This document shows positions 24,377-33,944 of a stretch of 64,000 nucleotides of DNA, piece after piece; positions within the stretch are counted from its first letter, which is position 1; every line of letters starts with the position of its first letter. Under the pieces are notes generated by a model. That model saw nothing but the letters and a program-made list of their open reading frames with translations, did no database searches and was not told the origin of the DNA. Where the stretch lies: contig OZ254082.1 of NCBI GenBank assembly GCA_965267535.1, positions 2,232,001-2,296,000 on the forward strand, in the 5' to 3' direction. The DNA is from CAXBNB01 sp965267535. GTDB taxonomy: Bacteria; Bacteroidota; Bacteroidia; Cytophagales; Cyclobacteriaceae. The translations under genes were made by a program, and so were the position numbers.

Positions 24377-26746
24377 TTAATTACTCATTGAAAAAGGAAG
24401 AGCATCGTCTTGATTCGCCCATTCTTTGTTGGGGGTAGTACCCATCACAAACTGCAATACTCCACCGGCCATTATTTCGGAATGATCTATCCACGAACGC
24501 TCCAGAGGTTTGCCATTGAGAGTAGCCGATTGAATATATACAGCATCGGTAGTGTTGTTTTCAGCGATCACCCGAAAGGTTTTGCCTTCAGGGAGCTGCA
24601 GAGTGGTTTCCTGCATTAGTGGCGAACCGATTGTGTAGCGGCTTTGCCCCGGAGTGACCGGGTAAAATCCCATAGCACTGAGTACATACCACGACGATAG
24701 CGATCCCATGTCTTCATTGCCACAGATACCACCCTGTCCGGTGCGGTACATTTGTTCCATGATCTGTCGCACACGTTGCTGGGTTTTCCAGGGTTTTCCG
24801 GCGTAGTTGTAGAGGTAGGCCACATGATGGGAGGGTTGATTGCCATGCACATACTGCCCGATAGTACCCACCACCCCTACATATTTGGGTGGAGTAATGT
24901 TGGGTGACATGGTGAAGAAAGTATCGAGTCGTTTGGCAAATTGATCTTTTCCCCCTAGCAGTTCAATCAGACCCATTGGGTCATGCTGCACCGACCATAG
25001 GTATTGCCATGCATTGGATTCGGTGTAGTGACGGTTGGGGCGCCTGCCCACCAGCAGCGGATCAAAGTATTGGTAGTAGGAATGGTCACCAGCCTCAACG
25101 ATGCGTTGTTCATTGTTGCCGATTAGCGGCAACCAGCTACCGTCTGACTTTTTTGGTCGCATGAACTGTGTCTCGGTATCAAACAGGTTTCGGTAATTGA
25201 GAGCACGTTGGGCAAACAACTCATAGTCTTCCTCCTTGCCTAGTGCCTTGGCCAACTGGGCAATGCACCAGTCGTTGTAAGCCAATTCTACGGTATTGGG
25301 GACTGATTCTGTAACCTTGTCGTATGGTGCATAGCCCAGGTTGATATAATCCCTTAGACCTGATCTGGAAGCAGCCATGGGGACGGGTGGTGCTGGCAGT
25401 TGCAGGGCCTTTGTTTTCATCGCTTCGTAGATGGATTCCACGTCAAAATCCCTTATTCCTTTCATATAGGCGTCCACTACTATCGGAATGAGGTGGTCAC
25501 CCACCATGCTTTGCCTAGCTTCGTTCCTAAAATGCTGTGCCGGCAACCAGCCATAAGCTTTCGTCTTAGCCACAATAGATTGGACCATTTCGTTGGTCTT
25601 TTTTTGATCAACAAGCGTCTTTAATGGATGTTCGCTTCGGTATGTGTCCCAACAGGAAAACGAAGGAAAAAAATCCCCACCCGTCTTTTTATGGATTTTT
25701 CCATCCATTCCAAAATACTGACCATCTACATCCTGGGAAATTTGCTGGGCCAGTATGCTGTGGTACATGGCTGTGTAAAAGATCGTTTTTTTCTGCTTAT
25801 CCGCAGTTTTTACTGTCAGTCGGGCCAGTTCATCGTTCCAGACCTTACGTGCCTCGTTTTTTACTTTTTCAAAATCCCAGTGATCCAGTTCAGTTTTCAG
25901 GTTGTTCATAGCACCTGCTATGCTGGTATAAGAGATGCCGGTTTTTACCAGTATCTGTTCATTGGCCCGGGTACTATACACCACAAAAGCCCCTACACTG
26001 CGTCCCTGCTCTTGCGATTTGTATGGAAACACACTGGCGCCCGATTCTGGCGTGGTGTAGCCACTGTCGAATGTGCCGTAGTAGTCGAACGGGCGACTGA
26101 ATTTTGCGACGAAAAATACTTGGATACCCTTGCCGGTTTTTACACCGGTGATGGTACTGTCGTTTACTATCGTAATGGTTGAAATATCGCTTTCTTCTGT
26201 GCCTCCGATACTGTGAGCCAGATCCACTACAATGTTGGCTTTTTGCGCTTTGGGGAAGGTGTAGCGCTGCAGTCCTACACGCTTGGTAGCTGTCAGCTCT
26301 GCCCGGATGTTGTAGTCTTTCAACTTTACCGAGTAGTATCCCGGTGTGGCGGTCTCTTCACTGTGGTCGAAGCGCGACCGATAGCCTGAATCAGGATCGG
26401 AAGCTGTGCCGGGCACCACCTGCAGCTGATCCGCTATTGTAGGCATCATGAGCACATCGCCGCAGGCATTGTAGCCCACACCACTGAAGTGGGTATGGCT
26501 AAACCCTCTTATGGTGGTGTTTTGGTAGGAATATCCAGAGCTGTATGTCCATCCGTCGGTATCGTTATCCGGGCTTAGTTGCACCATAGCGTAGGGTACG
26601 GTAGCACCGGGGTAGGTATGACCAAAAAAATCCGTGCCAATCATAGGATCTACAAAGCTTGCCAGATCTACGGTTGGCTGATTTTGCCGGGGAGGATTGC
26701 AGGCCATAGCTAGCAGGATAAACAGTAAAGGAAAAAAGTTTCGCAT
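24377..26746 (-). CDS. GH92-family alpha-mannosidase lipoprotein
   Basis: This 789-residue protein opens with a lipoprotein signal (FFPLLFILLAMACNPP). Family 92 signatures are complete: SFVDPMIGTDFFGHTYPGATVPYAM, FSHTHFSGVG, and GNEDMGSLSSWYVLSAMGFYPVTPG near the end with the catalytic acid and base region. GH92 enzymes are calcium-dependent exo-mannosidases (alpha-1,2, -1,3, -1,4 or -1,6) that act on N-glycans and yeast mannan. The lipid anchor places it on a membrane facing the periplasm or outside. It is followed closely by the sialidase-like gene and preceded, after 250 nt, by the propeller-toroid gene. Confidence 0.95.
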   Translation of the reverse strand: MRNFFPLLFILLAMACNPPRQNQPTVDLASFVDPMIGTDFFGHTYPGATVPYAMVQLSPDNDTDGWTYSSGYSYQNTTIRGFSHTHFSGVGYNACGDVLMMPTIADQLQVVPGTASDPDSGYRSRFDHSEETATPGYYSVKLKDYNIRAELTATKRVGLQRYTFPKAQKANIVVDLAHSIGGTEESDISTITIVNDSTITGVKTGKGIQVFFVAKFSRPFDYYGTFDSGYTTPESGASVFPYKSQEQGRSVGAFVVYSTRANEQILVKTGISYTSIAGAMNNLKTELDHWDFEKVKNEARKVWNDELARLTVKTADKQKKTIFYTAMYHSILAQQISQDVDGQYFGMDGKIHKKTGGDFFPSFSCWDTYRSEHPLKTLVDQKKTNEMVQSIVAKTKAYGWLPAQHFRNEARQSMVGDHLIPIVVDAYMKGIRDFDVESIYEAMKTKALQLPAPPVPMAASRSGLRDYINLGYAPYDKVTESVPNTVELAYNDWCIAQLAKALGKEEDYELFAQRALNYRNLFDTETQFMRPKKSDGSWLPLIGNNEQRIVEAGDHSYYQYFDPLLVGRRPNRHYTESNAWQYLWSVQHDPMGLIELLGGKDQFAKRLDTFFTMSPNITPPKYVGVVGTIGQYVHGNQPSHHVAYLYNYAGKPWKTQQRVRQIMEQMYRTGQGGICGNEDMGSLSSWYVLSAMGFYPVTPGQSRYTIGSPLMQETTLQLPEGKTFRVIAENNTTDAVYIQSATLNGKPLERSWIDHSEIMAGGVLQFVMGTTPNKEWANQDDALPFSMSN

Positions 26747-26820
26747 AGTTGAAATGTTGGGTTTAGTTTTTTAGTGTTAAATCAATGAAAACATGGATTG
26801 TATATAGGGTTTGCTGGTGC

Positions 26821-26868
26821 GAGCCTTTGGTTCGTATCTGGTGGTTGATGGATACGAGTCAAGGACTC
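26821..26868 (+). repeat. Long imperfect inverted repeat in gap before GH92 gene
   Basis: The 18-base arms 26821-26838 and 26851-26868 pair across a 12-base loop with one mismatch and three G-U wobbles if read as plus-strand RNA. In minus-strand RNA, the sense of the flanking genes, there are three mismatches and one wobble. The gap 26747-26996 is otherwise without a recognisable signal. Confidence 0.4.
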
Positions 26869-26996
26869 TCACTGGCGTATTTACATATATTATCGTCATT
26901 TCAATTGTGTGTTTTTGAAATCAAAAAAGTTATATCTCACAGTGACTGGAGTAAAAGCCTAACTAAAAGACATAGAGTATTAAACATTCAGACAAA

Positions 26997-29123
26997 TTAG
27001 GGTTTGATTAATTTGTGATACAGCGCCAGATAATAGGGCAGAAGATAAAAAGTTCCTTCGTGCTCAGCAAATCCATTGCCCTCAGAGTCGTGCAGTACAA
27101 ATGCATCGCGATCGAGTCTTACATGTCCACGTTCGTCTATTGGCAGGGCATATTCATCTACCCGCCATCCCATGCCTTCTTTTTGCCCCGGAGTAGGATC
27201 AGTTACTACATCCAGTCGATGGGTGTTGTCCATGGCATAGCCTATCAGGTCCAGTGGGATGCGCTGTAGGGTTTCGGTCATGTATTGGTTGTCGAGGCTG
27301 CTCTGTGCATAGCGTTCCAACGCCGCATCAGCAAAAAGCGGATTGTCTGTAAAAAGTTCATCGGTTTTGAAAAAGCCATCTTTTATTTTTTGGGAGAAAT
27401 TACCGGCTATAGCCCCATAAAGCCCATCCCAGAAAGCGTTTTTTTGCTTACTTATGTGAAGCCAGGCGTTTTCCAGAGCATTGCGGTACATAATGAGCAG
27501 CTCAGGATCTTTTTCGTAGTTCATCAGGCCGTACAGGCTCATCAGGCTCAGGTTATTGTCCCAGGGCACAGCATTTTCCGGAGGGAAAAATTCCTTGGCA
27601 TGCATCGCGTTGATGTGGTATTGATGCTTTTCGCGTAGCATTTGCGCAACGTCATCGTATTTGGTGTCGCCGGTGACATGACTAGCTACATTCAGAAAAG
27701 AAAGCATCATCATGGAGTTGAGTCCACGCTGCTCCCATCCCCACACCGAGTTGAAAAAGTCGGGGCTGAAGTTGGCCCACCGGGTAGGTTTGCCGTCATG
27801 GTCTATGAGCTTAAAGTCGTGGCGTATGAGGTGATCGGTGATGTCGGCTACTACTTGTTTTACAGCTGCTTTTTCTTCGGCAGTCCGGGCTACCAGATCG
27901 TAGTAGATGGCATAGTAAAAATAGTGTCCTGCCAGCTCATCGGAGCTGGTGTCGCATTTCCAGCGGTAGTTGCCATCTTTACTCTTTGGAAAGCGGGGGA
28001 AAATGTCTTTCCAGAACGGATCCTTTAGCTGGTGCCGCTTGTTGTATTCCCGGCTGTATTGTTCGTTTACAGGCTCGTGCCAGTCTATAGGGATGATCAC
28101 CCGTGCAGGAAAGCCTTTTTCGTGGGTAATATCTACCAGCCATTTGCAGGCTTTGAAACTGCGGTTGGCCAGGTTTCGGGCTTCTTCACTTCCTGTAAGG
28201 GCATAGCGAAATGCGTGAGCTGCTCCATACATGGCGGTGTAGAGCCCGTCATTGTCTGATATGGCCAGTTGGGAGGTGGCAATATCAAATTGATCGGTCA
28301 GATGGCTTTGACATACAAAACCCATACGGTTGTGTCTTTCTTCTACCTGACGGATAAAATGAGCTGCTTTTTCTTCGTAGGTGAGTTGACGTGCCCCAAT
28401 CTGACTGATGCCATCTTTGGTAGCTATCCAGGCCGATCCATTATCGGATACCGTTATGGCATTGACATGATTGTGAGGTAGCCACCTGCGGTTTGACCGA
28501 TAGTAAAAGTAATCATCTTCTACGCGGATAGCTCCATGTGTTGTACCGAACCACACCTCACCATTTGGTCCGGCAGACGCACATTTAAATTGATTGTAGG
28601 GGAGACCTTCCTTGCCGGTAAACAATCGCCAGCCTGGCGCATCGAGGTAGCCTACACCTTCACGGGCACCAAACCACAACTTGTTTTCACTATCAACCGT
28701 GAGCGCGGCTACTGCCGTGGGCGACCAGCTGTATCGATCATCAGCCGGCAGTACGTTTATCCATTTACCCGATGCATCTTGTTGAAGCAATGCTTTTTCA
28801 CATCCGGCATAGGTGATACCGTTGTGTATTGTAGTGGATAGCACATTGCCTGCAGCTGCAGGGATGCCTGTTAGTTTTGTTCCCTGTTTTTTGTTTTTCT
28901 TTTTGGTCTTTACCCACAGCTTTCCGTTCCATTCGTAGTTTCCCTGTGAGGTGGAAGCTACGGGGGTGTTTTTTTCTAAAAAAATGTACGAAATATTGCC
29001 TTCAGGTAAGCCCGATTTACTTTGGTAAATAGTAGCTACATCCTGAGAGAAAACAGTGGTAGCCTGCCTGGCCTCCGATAGGTGTGTCAGGCATACAAAT
29101 AGTAGTATGTAAATGTTTTTCAT
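26997..29123 (-). CDS. Propeller plus alpha/alpha-toroid secreted protein (paralog A)
   Basis: The 708-residue product has a signal peptide (MKNIYILLFVCLTHLSEARQ). Residues about 40-260 contain repeats like those of two-component regulator propellers (ENKLWFGAREGVGYLD; GEVWFGTTHGAIRV; GSAWIATKDGISQI). The rest looks like an alpha/alpha-toroid glycan-processing fold, with ISDNDGLYTAMYGAAHAFRYALTGSEE, CDTSSDELAGHYFYYAIYYDLV and HDGKPTRWANFSPDFFNS. The paralog at 31370-33616 has the same order and the same landmarks (DNDGLxTxMY, TSSDE, DGKPT-W). I cannot name a catalytic family. It is a likely glycan-active or glycan-binding periplasmic protein given its neighbours GH92 and HpaI-type aldolase. 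Confidence 0.8.
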   Translation of the reverse strand: MKNIYILLFVCLTHLSEARQATTVFSQDVATIYQSKSGLPEGNISYIFLEKNTPVASTSQGNYEWNGKLWVKTKKKNKKQGTKLTGIPAAAGNVLSTTIHNGITYAGCEKALLQQDASGKWINVLPADDRYSWSPTAVAALTVDSENKLWFGAREGVGYLDAPGWRLFTGKEGLPYNQFKCASAGPNGEVWFGTTHGAIRVEDDYFYYRSNRRWLPHNHVNAITVSDNGSAWIATKDGISQIGARQLTYEEKAAHFIRQVEERHNRMGFVCQSHLTDQFDIATSQLAISDNDGLYTAMYGAAHAFRYALTGSEEARNLANRSFKACKWLVDITHEKGFPARVIIPIDWHEPVNEQYSREYNKRHQLKDPFWKDIFPRFPKSKDGNYRWKCDTSSDELAGHYFYYAIYYDLVARTAEEKAAVKQVVADITDHLIRHDFKLIDHDGKPTRWANFSPDFFNSVWGWEQRGLNSMMMLSFLNVASHVTGDTKYDDVAQMLREKHQYHINAMHAKEFFPPENAVPWDNNLSLMSLYGLMNYEKDPELLIMYRNALENAWLHISKQKNAFWDGLYGAIAGNFSQKIKDGFFKTDELFTDNPLFADAALERYAQSSLDNQYMTETLQRIPLDLIGYAMDNTHRLDVVTDPTPGQKEGMGWRVDEYALPIDERGHVRLDRDAFVLHDSEGNGFAEHEGTFYLLPYYLALYHKLIKP

Positions 29124-29136
29124 GCGTGTAGAAGTG

Positions 29137-29952
29137 TTAGATAATGGATGAATGGAGGGTTGCAGCAGCAGTACGGTCTCCTATAGCAGTTTTTATGTGT
29201 CGGATGTCGTGCGTAAGTTTTTGCTGAACAAGTGTGATATCAGCACTATGAATAATGATGTTTACTCCTTCTTTCACCCATTCAATTTGTCTTTGTACTT
29301 CGAGTGAAAAATGAATGCCCACGCCCAGTGTATGTTGTCGGGCTTTGGCAATGATCGTTTTTACGGCACTGATAAAATCCGGGTGATCGTACTGTTCGGG
29401 TATACCCATGCTTAGCGACAGGTCATGGGGGCCAATAAATACCGCATCTAACCCATCCGTTTGCAGTAGTTCATCGAGACGATCGAGTGCCGGAGTACTC
29501 TCTATGTTGGCGATGCAGAGGTTATCCTGATTTCTGGTTTGCAGGTATTGATGCAAGTCACCCGGTACTTTTTTCGGGTCTCTTAGGTATTGTTGCAGGA
29601 CGTCTCCTTTCAGTGGTCTGTATTTGGTAGCTCCCACCAGCTGACGTATCTGGTCGGTATGTTCCAGGTAGGGGGCGATCACACCTACAGCACCATCGTC
29701 TATTATCTGGCTGGCTCTATAGGAGTCGGGGCTGGGTATTCGTACGATAGGGGTTAGCTGTAGTGCTTTGTACATTTGGCACATCATCGATAGTTCGGCC
29801 CGGTTGATCGGGATGTGTTCTGTGTCGATAAAGACAAAATCCAGCCCGGAAGCAGCGACAGCTTTTGGCCACAGAGGAGTGTGCGCTGTAACACAGGTGC
29901 CGTAGATGTTATGGCCGTTTTGCAGTTTATATTTCAGGGAAAATTGATTCAT
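29137..29952 (-). CDS. HpcH/HpaI-family class II aldolase
   Basis: The 271-residue cytoplasmic protein is a TIM-barrel aldolase of the HpcH/HpaI family. Seen are DFVFIDTEHIPINRAEL (general base and metal region), GAVGVIAPYLEHTDQIRQLVGATKYRP, and DAVFIGPHDLSLSMGIPEQ, which contains the metal-binding aspartate. Members cleave 2-keto-3-deoxy sugar acids such as rhamnonate, or 4-hydroxy-2-oxoheptanedioate, giving pyruvate. In this block a sugar-acid substrate fits the amino- and keto-sugar enzymes at 18553-20788. It sits 13 bases before the propeller-toroid gene A and 18 bases after the DUF3748 gene, so it should be co-transcribed. Confidence 0.9.
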   Translation of the reverse strand: MNQFSLKYKLQNGHNIYGTCVTAHTPLWPKAVAASGLDFVFIDTEHIPINRAELSMMCQMYKALQLTPIVRIPSPDSYRASQIIDDGAVGVIAPYLEHTDQIRQLVGATKYRPLKGDVLQQYLRDPKKVPGDLHQYLQTRNQDNLCIANIESTPALDRLDELLQTDGLDAVFIGPHDLSLSMGIPEQYDHPDFISAVKTIIAKARQHTLGVGIHFSLEVQRQIEWVKEGVNIIIHSADITLVQQKLTHDIRHIKTAIGDRTAAATLHSSII

Positions 29953-29970
29953 ATCGGGTTCTGTGTGTGA

Positions 29971-31362
29971 TTATAAGTCGATCAAAAAGATTTGCCGTGT
30001 AGTATCGCCTGCATTGGGGATGTCTTTGTTGTAGGCGACCGTGCGACCGTTGTGCGACCACACCAGATTGAGGGGTGGAGTCTCAGCCGGTTTGGTTACA
30101 ACGGTATGTGTATTTTCTTCTATGTTTTTTATCACTATGCTGTTGTCCCACACATAGCAAAATTCTTTTTTCTCAGGGTGCCACCTTACGCCACTTTGCA
30201 CATCTGTTTTGTGGTGTGTTTGCTGCTTTAGGTTGTTTCCCTGCGGGGAAATGGTAAACACCTGTTTGATTCCTTGAGGGTCATAGGCCAGAAAAGCCAG
30301 CCACAGGCCATCTGACGAGCTGCGCACTATGCCTTCACACCCAGGATAAGGGGTATTGGCCGTGAAAGTTAGTCTCCGTTGCTTTGCACCCCGGGGGGGT
30401 GCCGGCATGGTAGTGGAAGTGCCGCTTAAAGGCCTGTTTTTTTGCTCCTGGGTAATGTCTGCGGGTATATCTACCACAAATACCTCATCTACCGGCTTAC
30501 CGTTTTTATCTCGCACTGTACCTATAAAAGCCCTTGCAAGTTGTCGGGAACCGTCGGGTCTGAGGTAGCCGTGCATCCCAACCCAGCTGTCTCCGGCAGC
30601 TCTGCTGATCTGGTCAGAGCCTGGGGCAGGGTGAGGCACTACATCTACTACTATCGCACTAAACCATTCCCCGGAAAAATTTTCTCCTGCAGAATCTTCG
30701 GCAACCTGCACAGGAATGCCACGACGGGATACGCCAATGGTCCGTAGGTTGTGTATTTCACCAGTGGCTTCTTCCTGTAGCTGGAGCAGGGCATCATTGT
30801 AGGTGAAACCTATCCAATTGCCATCGCCACTCCACTCGTGGCGGTGTGTGCCTCCCCGCAATGCACCTGCGGTGAATGGAGCAGTAATATCTCGGGCATC
30901 CATTCCTATGGGTATGTTTGGGTGGGCAGTGTTTACAATTACACCTGTTCTGCGCCATTGTTGATAGGGTTGGGTTTCTGAGCAGTTGAGCAGTCCGTGG
31001 ATAAAGGCTACTTCGTTGGACGTGTGACTGTAACTTACAGCACCTACACCCGGACCGAATGCCTGGTTTTGCGGGAGGTGGTATAGTATTACTTTTTCGC
31101 CTGTGACTGTATTTATTTGCTCGATAGTGCTACACCCTCCGATACCGCCAGCCGGTGTGCGGGTGTCATACACCAGCCACTGATCGTCGGGTGAAAAATT
31201 ATCGTTGTTGTCCAGGTCGTGATTGATTGTAAGGTCAGTGGTAAGCAGGCGTTCTTTAGCATATTCCGAACAGGAAAAACCCAGGGCATTGACAAAAATG
31301 ACCCATGCGTTGATCAGGTCAATGCCCCGGTTTTTTATTTTTCTAAAGTGCACCAATCCCAT
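29971..31362 (-). CDS. DUF3748 (YidR-like) beta-propeller protein
   Basis: This 463-residue protein has an N-terminal signal-like segment (LINAWVIFVNALGFSCSE) that ends in a cysteine, so it may be lipidated. The body fits DUF3748, the family of E. coli YidR, with TDLTINHDLDNNDNFSPDDQWLVYDTR, NEVAFIHGL, HRHEWSGDGNWIGFTYND and ARAFIGTVRDKNGKPVDEVFVVDIP, and TolB-like propeller repeats near the end (FTISPQGNNLKQQT). The function is unknown; YidR lies beside galactonate genes in E. coli. The start may be GTG or ATG within the first 20 codons. It is eight bases after the propeller-toroid gene B. Confidence 0.8.
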   Translation of the reverse strand: MGLVHFRKIKNRGIDLINAWVIFVNALGFSCSEYAKERLLTTDLTINHDLDNNDNFSPDDQWLVYDTRTPAGGIGGCSTIEQINTVTGEKVILYHLPQNQAFGPGVGAVSYSHTSNEVAFIHGLLNCSETQPYQQWRRTGVIVNTAHPNIPIGMDARDITAPFTAGALRGGTHRHEWSGDGNWIGFTYNDALLQLQEEATGEIHNLRTIGVSRRGIPVQVAEDSAGENFSGEWFSAIVVDVVPHPAPGSDQISRAAGDSWVGMHGYLRPDGSRQLARAFIGTVRDKNGKPVDEVFVVDIPADITQEQKNRPLSGTSTTMPAPPRGAKQRRLTFTANTPYPGCEGIVRSSSDGLWLAFLAYDPQGIKQVFTISPQGNNLKQQTHHKTDVQSGVRWHPEKKEFCYVWDNSIVIKNIEENTHTVVTKPAETPPLNLVWSHNGRTVAYNKDIPNAGDTTRQIFLIDL

Positions 31363-31369
31363 CCAAAGA

Positions 31370-33616
31370 TTACTTTACGGGTTCGCTGATTACACCGAGG
31401 TATCTGCCCATCCAGTAGGGGAGCAGCCAAATGTCTCCGGCTGAATACTCCTGACTGCCATTGCCACTTACCCTGTCTAGTCTAAACATATTGGCATTGT
31501 GACGTTGTATGGGGCGCTCGTCCGGAGGCAGCACTTCTTTAAGGGTTTGCTCGCGGAAATTAGGCTCCATAAACTCTACATCTTTTCTGTGGCTGTTCAT
31601 GATGTCCCATGTTACCAGGTCCATTGGGTGCTCACGCAGGTACCATGCGGCTTCTTCCAGATCAAACTCCTGCGTTCCGGTAATGGCCGTAAAGATGTTC
31701 CATGCTCCTTCTTTTTCCGGCCGTTCAGCTTCCCAGTGATCTATGATAGCTTCCTTGTACCTGGCTTTCAGTGTATCGTTGAAGGCATGGTAGTAGAGCC
31801 CCCAGTAGCCCACAAAATACATTTCGTCATCGGAGTGATTCCACGATTCGGATAGCATTTTGCTCCAGTCGTCGGCATCTTCAGGTGCTTTGCCTATTTC
31901 CTTCATAGGGCGCATCAGGTTTTCGAAGTAGCCATGTTCGTTCATCAGTTCAAAGGCTTTGTCTTTGTATTTTTCTTTTCCCGTAAACTTATAAGCGGTC
32001 TGTAGCATGCCTATGATGTTGGATGAGTTGATTTTGCGATCGCCAACCATCTTCGGGCGGGCATTTACATACTCAGGGTTCCATCGCCCCCAGGTAGTAG
32101 GTTTTCCGTCAAAGTCTACCAGATACATGTCGTGTCGCACGATATGGCTCATCATGGTGTCAATGAGTGTGATGGCACGTTTTTTCAATTCCTGATTGTC
32201 TACTATGTCGGCAATCACCCCATAGGCAAACATGTGCCCTATGGCTTCATCGCTACTGGTGGTTGCTTTCCAGTCCCATTCAGGATCGCTGCTGTGCTGC
32301 CATCTTTCCGGATCGGAGAGTTTTACTTTGTAGCCACTGCGCTCGAACGATCGTGAAGGAAATCCGGGCACAGGGTTGATGCTGAAGAGTCGCTCCATGG
32401 CCTCCATAGACTCAAAGCAATTTTGCAGGGCCTCATCAGATCCGGTAGTGGCATAGCGGAAAGCCTGTCCGGCCAGGTACATGGTTGTCCACAGGCCATC
32501 ATTGTCCGAATCAGCTAACCTGCCTGTGTTGATGTTACCGTTATCCAGACCGGTAATGGTCGCATTAAAACCATGGCGTATGTGGCGGTCACGTACTTGT
32601 TTTTCATAATACATCGCTTTATCGTGTAGTGTCATTTCTTCGAAAACGATATGACCAAGACCTGACTCGCTCAGTACCAGCACCGACCCGTCTTTGCCGG
32701 CAGCTATGTCTATCACGTTGTTGTCTGCGAGCCATCGGTTGCCATAGTAGTAGTTGAACTTGCCATCGTCTCGTTTCATAAATGCTCCGCGAGTAGTACC
32801 AAACCACCATTGGTCATTGATGTTTTCTATAGCTGTAATTTCGGTCCAGGGTAGTTTGGTTTGTTTTTCGCCTATACTTTTCCCATCCGCTTTGTTTACT
32901 TCCAGGTAACCATCGGTAGTGCCTATGATCAGGCTGTTGTCTGCTATGTCAAATGCAGTGAAATTAGTGCCACTTACGAGCTGTTTTAGTGCTTTGCTAT
33001 CCGGAGAAAATGTAGAAACAGCTGTAGGACTAAGGATAAAATAGGTGTTTGTCTTTTTGTCGAAACGTATGGCGGTTACTTTTCCTGTCAGGGCTTTGGC
33101 AGTCCAGGGGGTAGCGTTTTCGGCTATCCATTGCAGGGATTTTCCGTCGCTGATCAGAAAAGAGAAATTATTGCCACTGGCCAGGAGGTTGGCTTTGGGG
33201 AGTGTGTGCTTTACATATACTTTACCTGCCCAGGCATTGCTCAGTACGGCTTTGTCATCGAGGTAGATAAATTGATCTTGGTGCAGATCCAGCGCCGCTA
33301 CGTTTTTGTCGGTAAGCGGGCGATAGGTTACGTCCGGTACCAACTTGCCCGGATATAAAAACTGACCGTCGTGTGTGCGCAATACTCCGTCGGAGCTATA
33401 CACTTGTATCACACCGTTTCTATCCATGTATGCATTGGTGAGTGTGGCACTTTCATTGGCTTTGAAAAATTTGATGCTGTAATCCTGCAAATAGGGTTTA
33501 TCCTGATAGACAGGTAGTGCATTGCTGGTCGGTTGTTTTTCCTTTTCACTCGGAGATGAACATCCCGCTGCTAGCAGACTGAGGGCAATCAGGGCAATTA
33601 AAACATTTCGCTTCAT
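31370..33616 (-). CDS. Propeller plus alpha/alpha-toroid lipoprotein (paralog B)
   Basis: The 748-residue protein starts MKRNVLIALIALSLLAAGCSSP, a clear lipoprotein signal. Residues about 40-330 hold propeller-like repeats (DGKSLQWIAEN; INDQWWFGTTRGAFMKRDDGK; GKDGSVLVLSESGLGHI). The C-terminal half repeats the toroid landmarks of paralog A: ADSDNDGLWTTMYLAGQAFRYATTGSDEA, TSSDEAIGHMFAYGVIADI, and DFDGKPTTWGRWNPEYV. The two proteins share their layout along the whole length and flank the aldolase and DUF3748 genes. Their shared pattern points to one ancestral fusion and a common substrate. The family has no name that I recognise. It is the first gene of the minus-strand unit, divergent from GH20. 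Confidence 0.8.
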   Translation of the reverse strand: MKRNVLIALIALSLLAAGCSSPSEKEKQPTSNALPVYQDKPYLQDYSIKFFKANESATLTNAYMDRNGVIQVYSSDGVLRTHDGQFLYPGKLVPDVTYRPLTDKNVAALDLHQDQFIYLDDKAVLSNAWAGKVYVKHTLPKANLLASGNNFSFLISDGKSLQWIAENATPWTAKALTGKVTAIRFDKKTNTYFILSPTAVSTFSPDSKALKQLVSGTNFTAFDIADNSLIIGTTDGYLEVNKADGKSIGEKQTKLPWTEITAIENINDQWWFGTTRGAFMKRDDGKFNYYYGNRWLADNNVIDIAAGKDGSVLVLSESGLGHIVFEEMTLHDKAMYYEKQVRDRHIRHGFNATITGLDNGNINTGRLADSDNDGLWTTMYLAGQAFRYATTGSDEALQNCFESMEAMERLFSINPVPGFPSRSFERSGYKVKLSDPERWQHSSDPEWDWKATTSSDEAIGHMFAYGVIADIVDNQELKKRAITLIDTMMSHIVRHDMYLVDFDGKPTTWGRWNPEYVNARPKMVGDRKINSSNIIGMLQTAYKFTGKEKYKDKAFELMNEHGYFENLMRPMKEIGKAPEDADDWSKMLSESWNHSDDEMYFVGYWGLYYHAFNDTLKARYKEAIIDHWEAERPEKEGAWNIFTAITGTQEFDLEEAAWYLREHPMDLVTWDIMNSHRKDVEFMEPNFREQTLKEVLPPDERPIQRHNANMFRLDRVSGNGSQEYSAGDIWLLPYWMGRYLGVISEPVK

Positions 33617-33944
33617 TTAGTGTGTTGTTTAGGTGGTAGTAACTTAGGGTTGTTTGCTGGGAAAGAAAAAATATTCACTTTTTTTACCGGGGTAGTTAAG
33701 TGATTTACTCTTTCTCAAAATCATTTTTTAGTAACTTGACATTAAATTATTGTATATTGATCTTTTGTGGGGTTTGGTATAGGTTTTACCCCTTGAATCA
33801 GTCAAATATAGTCAATATACATTAGCTTGCAAGAGAAATGAATTTTACCATTCCGGAAAATAGTCCTCTTATTAAAGCCGGTATAAAGCGGGGAGAAGAC
33901 GTGAGAAGAGGTCGTTTTTTGGAGAAACTAAACTGACCTGCCCG
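33617..33944. other. Intergenic region between divergent paralog B and GH20 genes
   Basis: 328 bases without a gene. It must contain promoters for both directions, but no complete TTTG-N19-TANNTTTG pair was found. There is a palindrome TTCCGGAA near 33853 and short GGGG/ACCCC complementarity near 33768-33793. Nothing else is seen. Confidence 0.5.
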
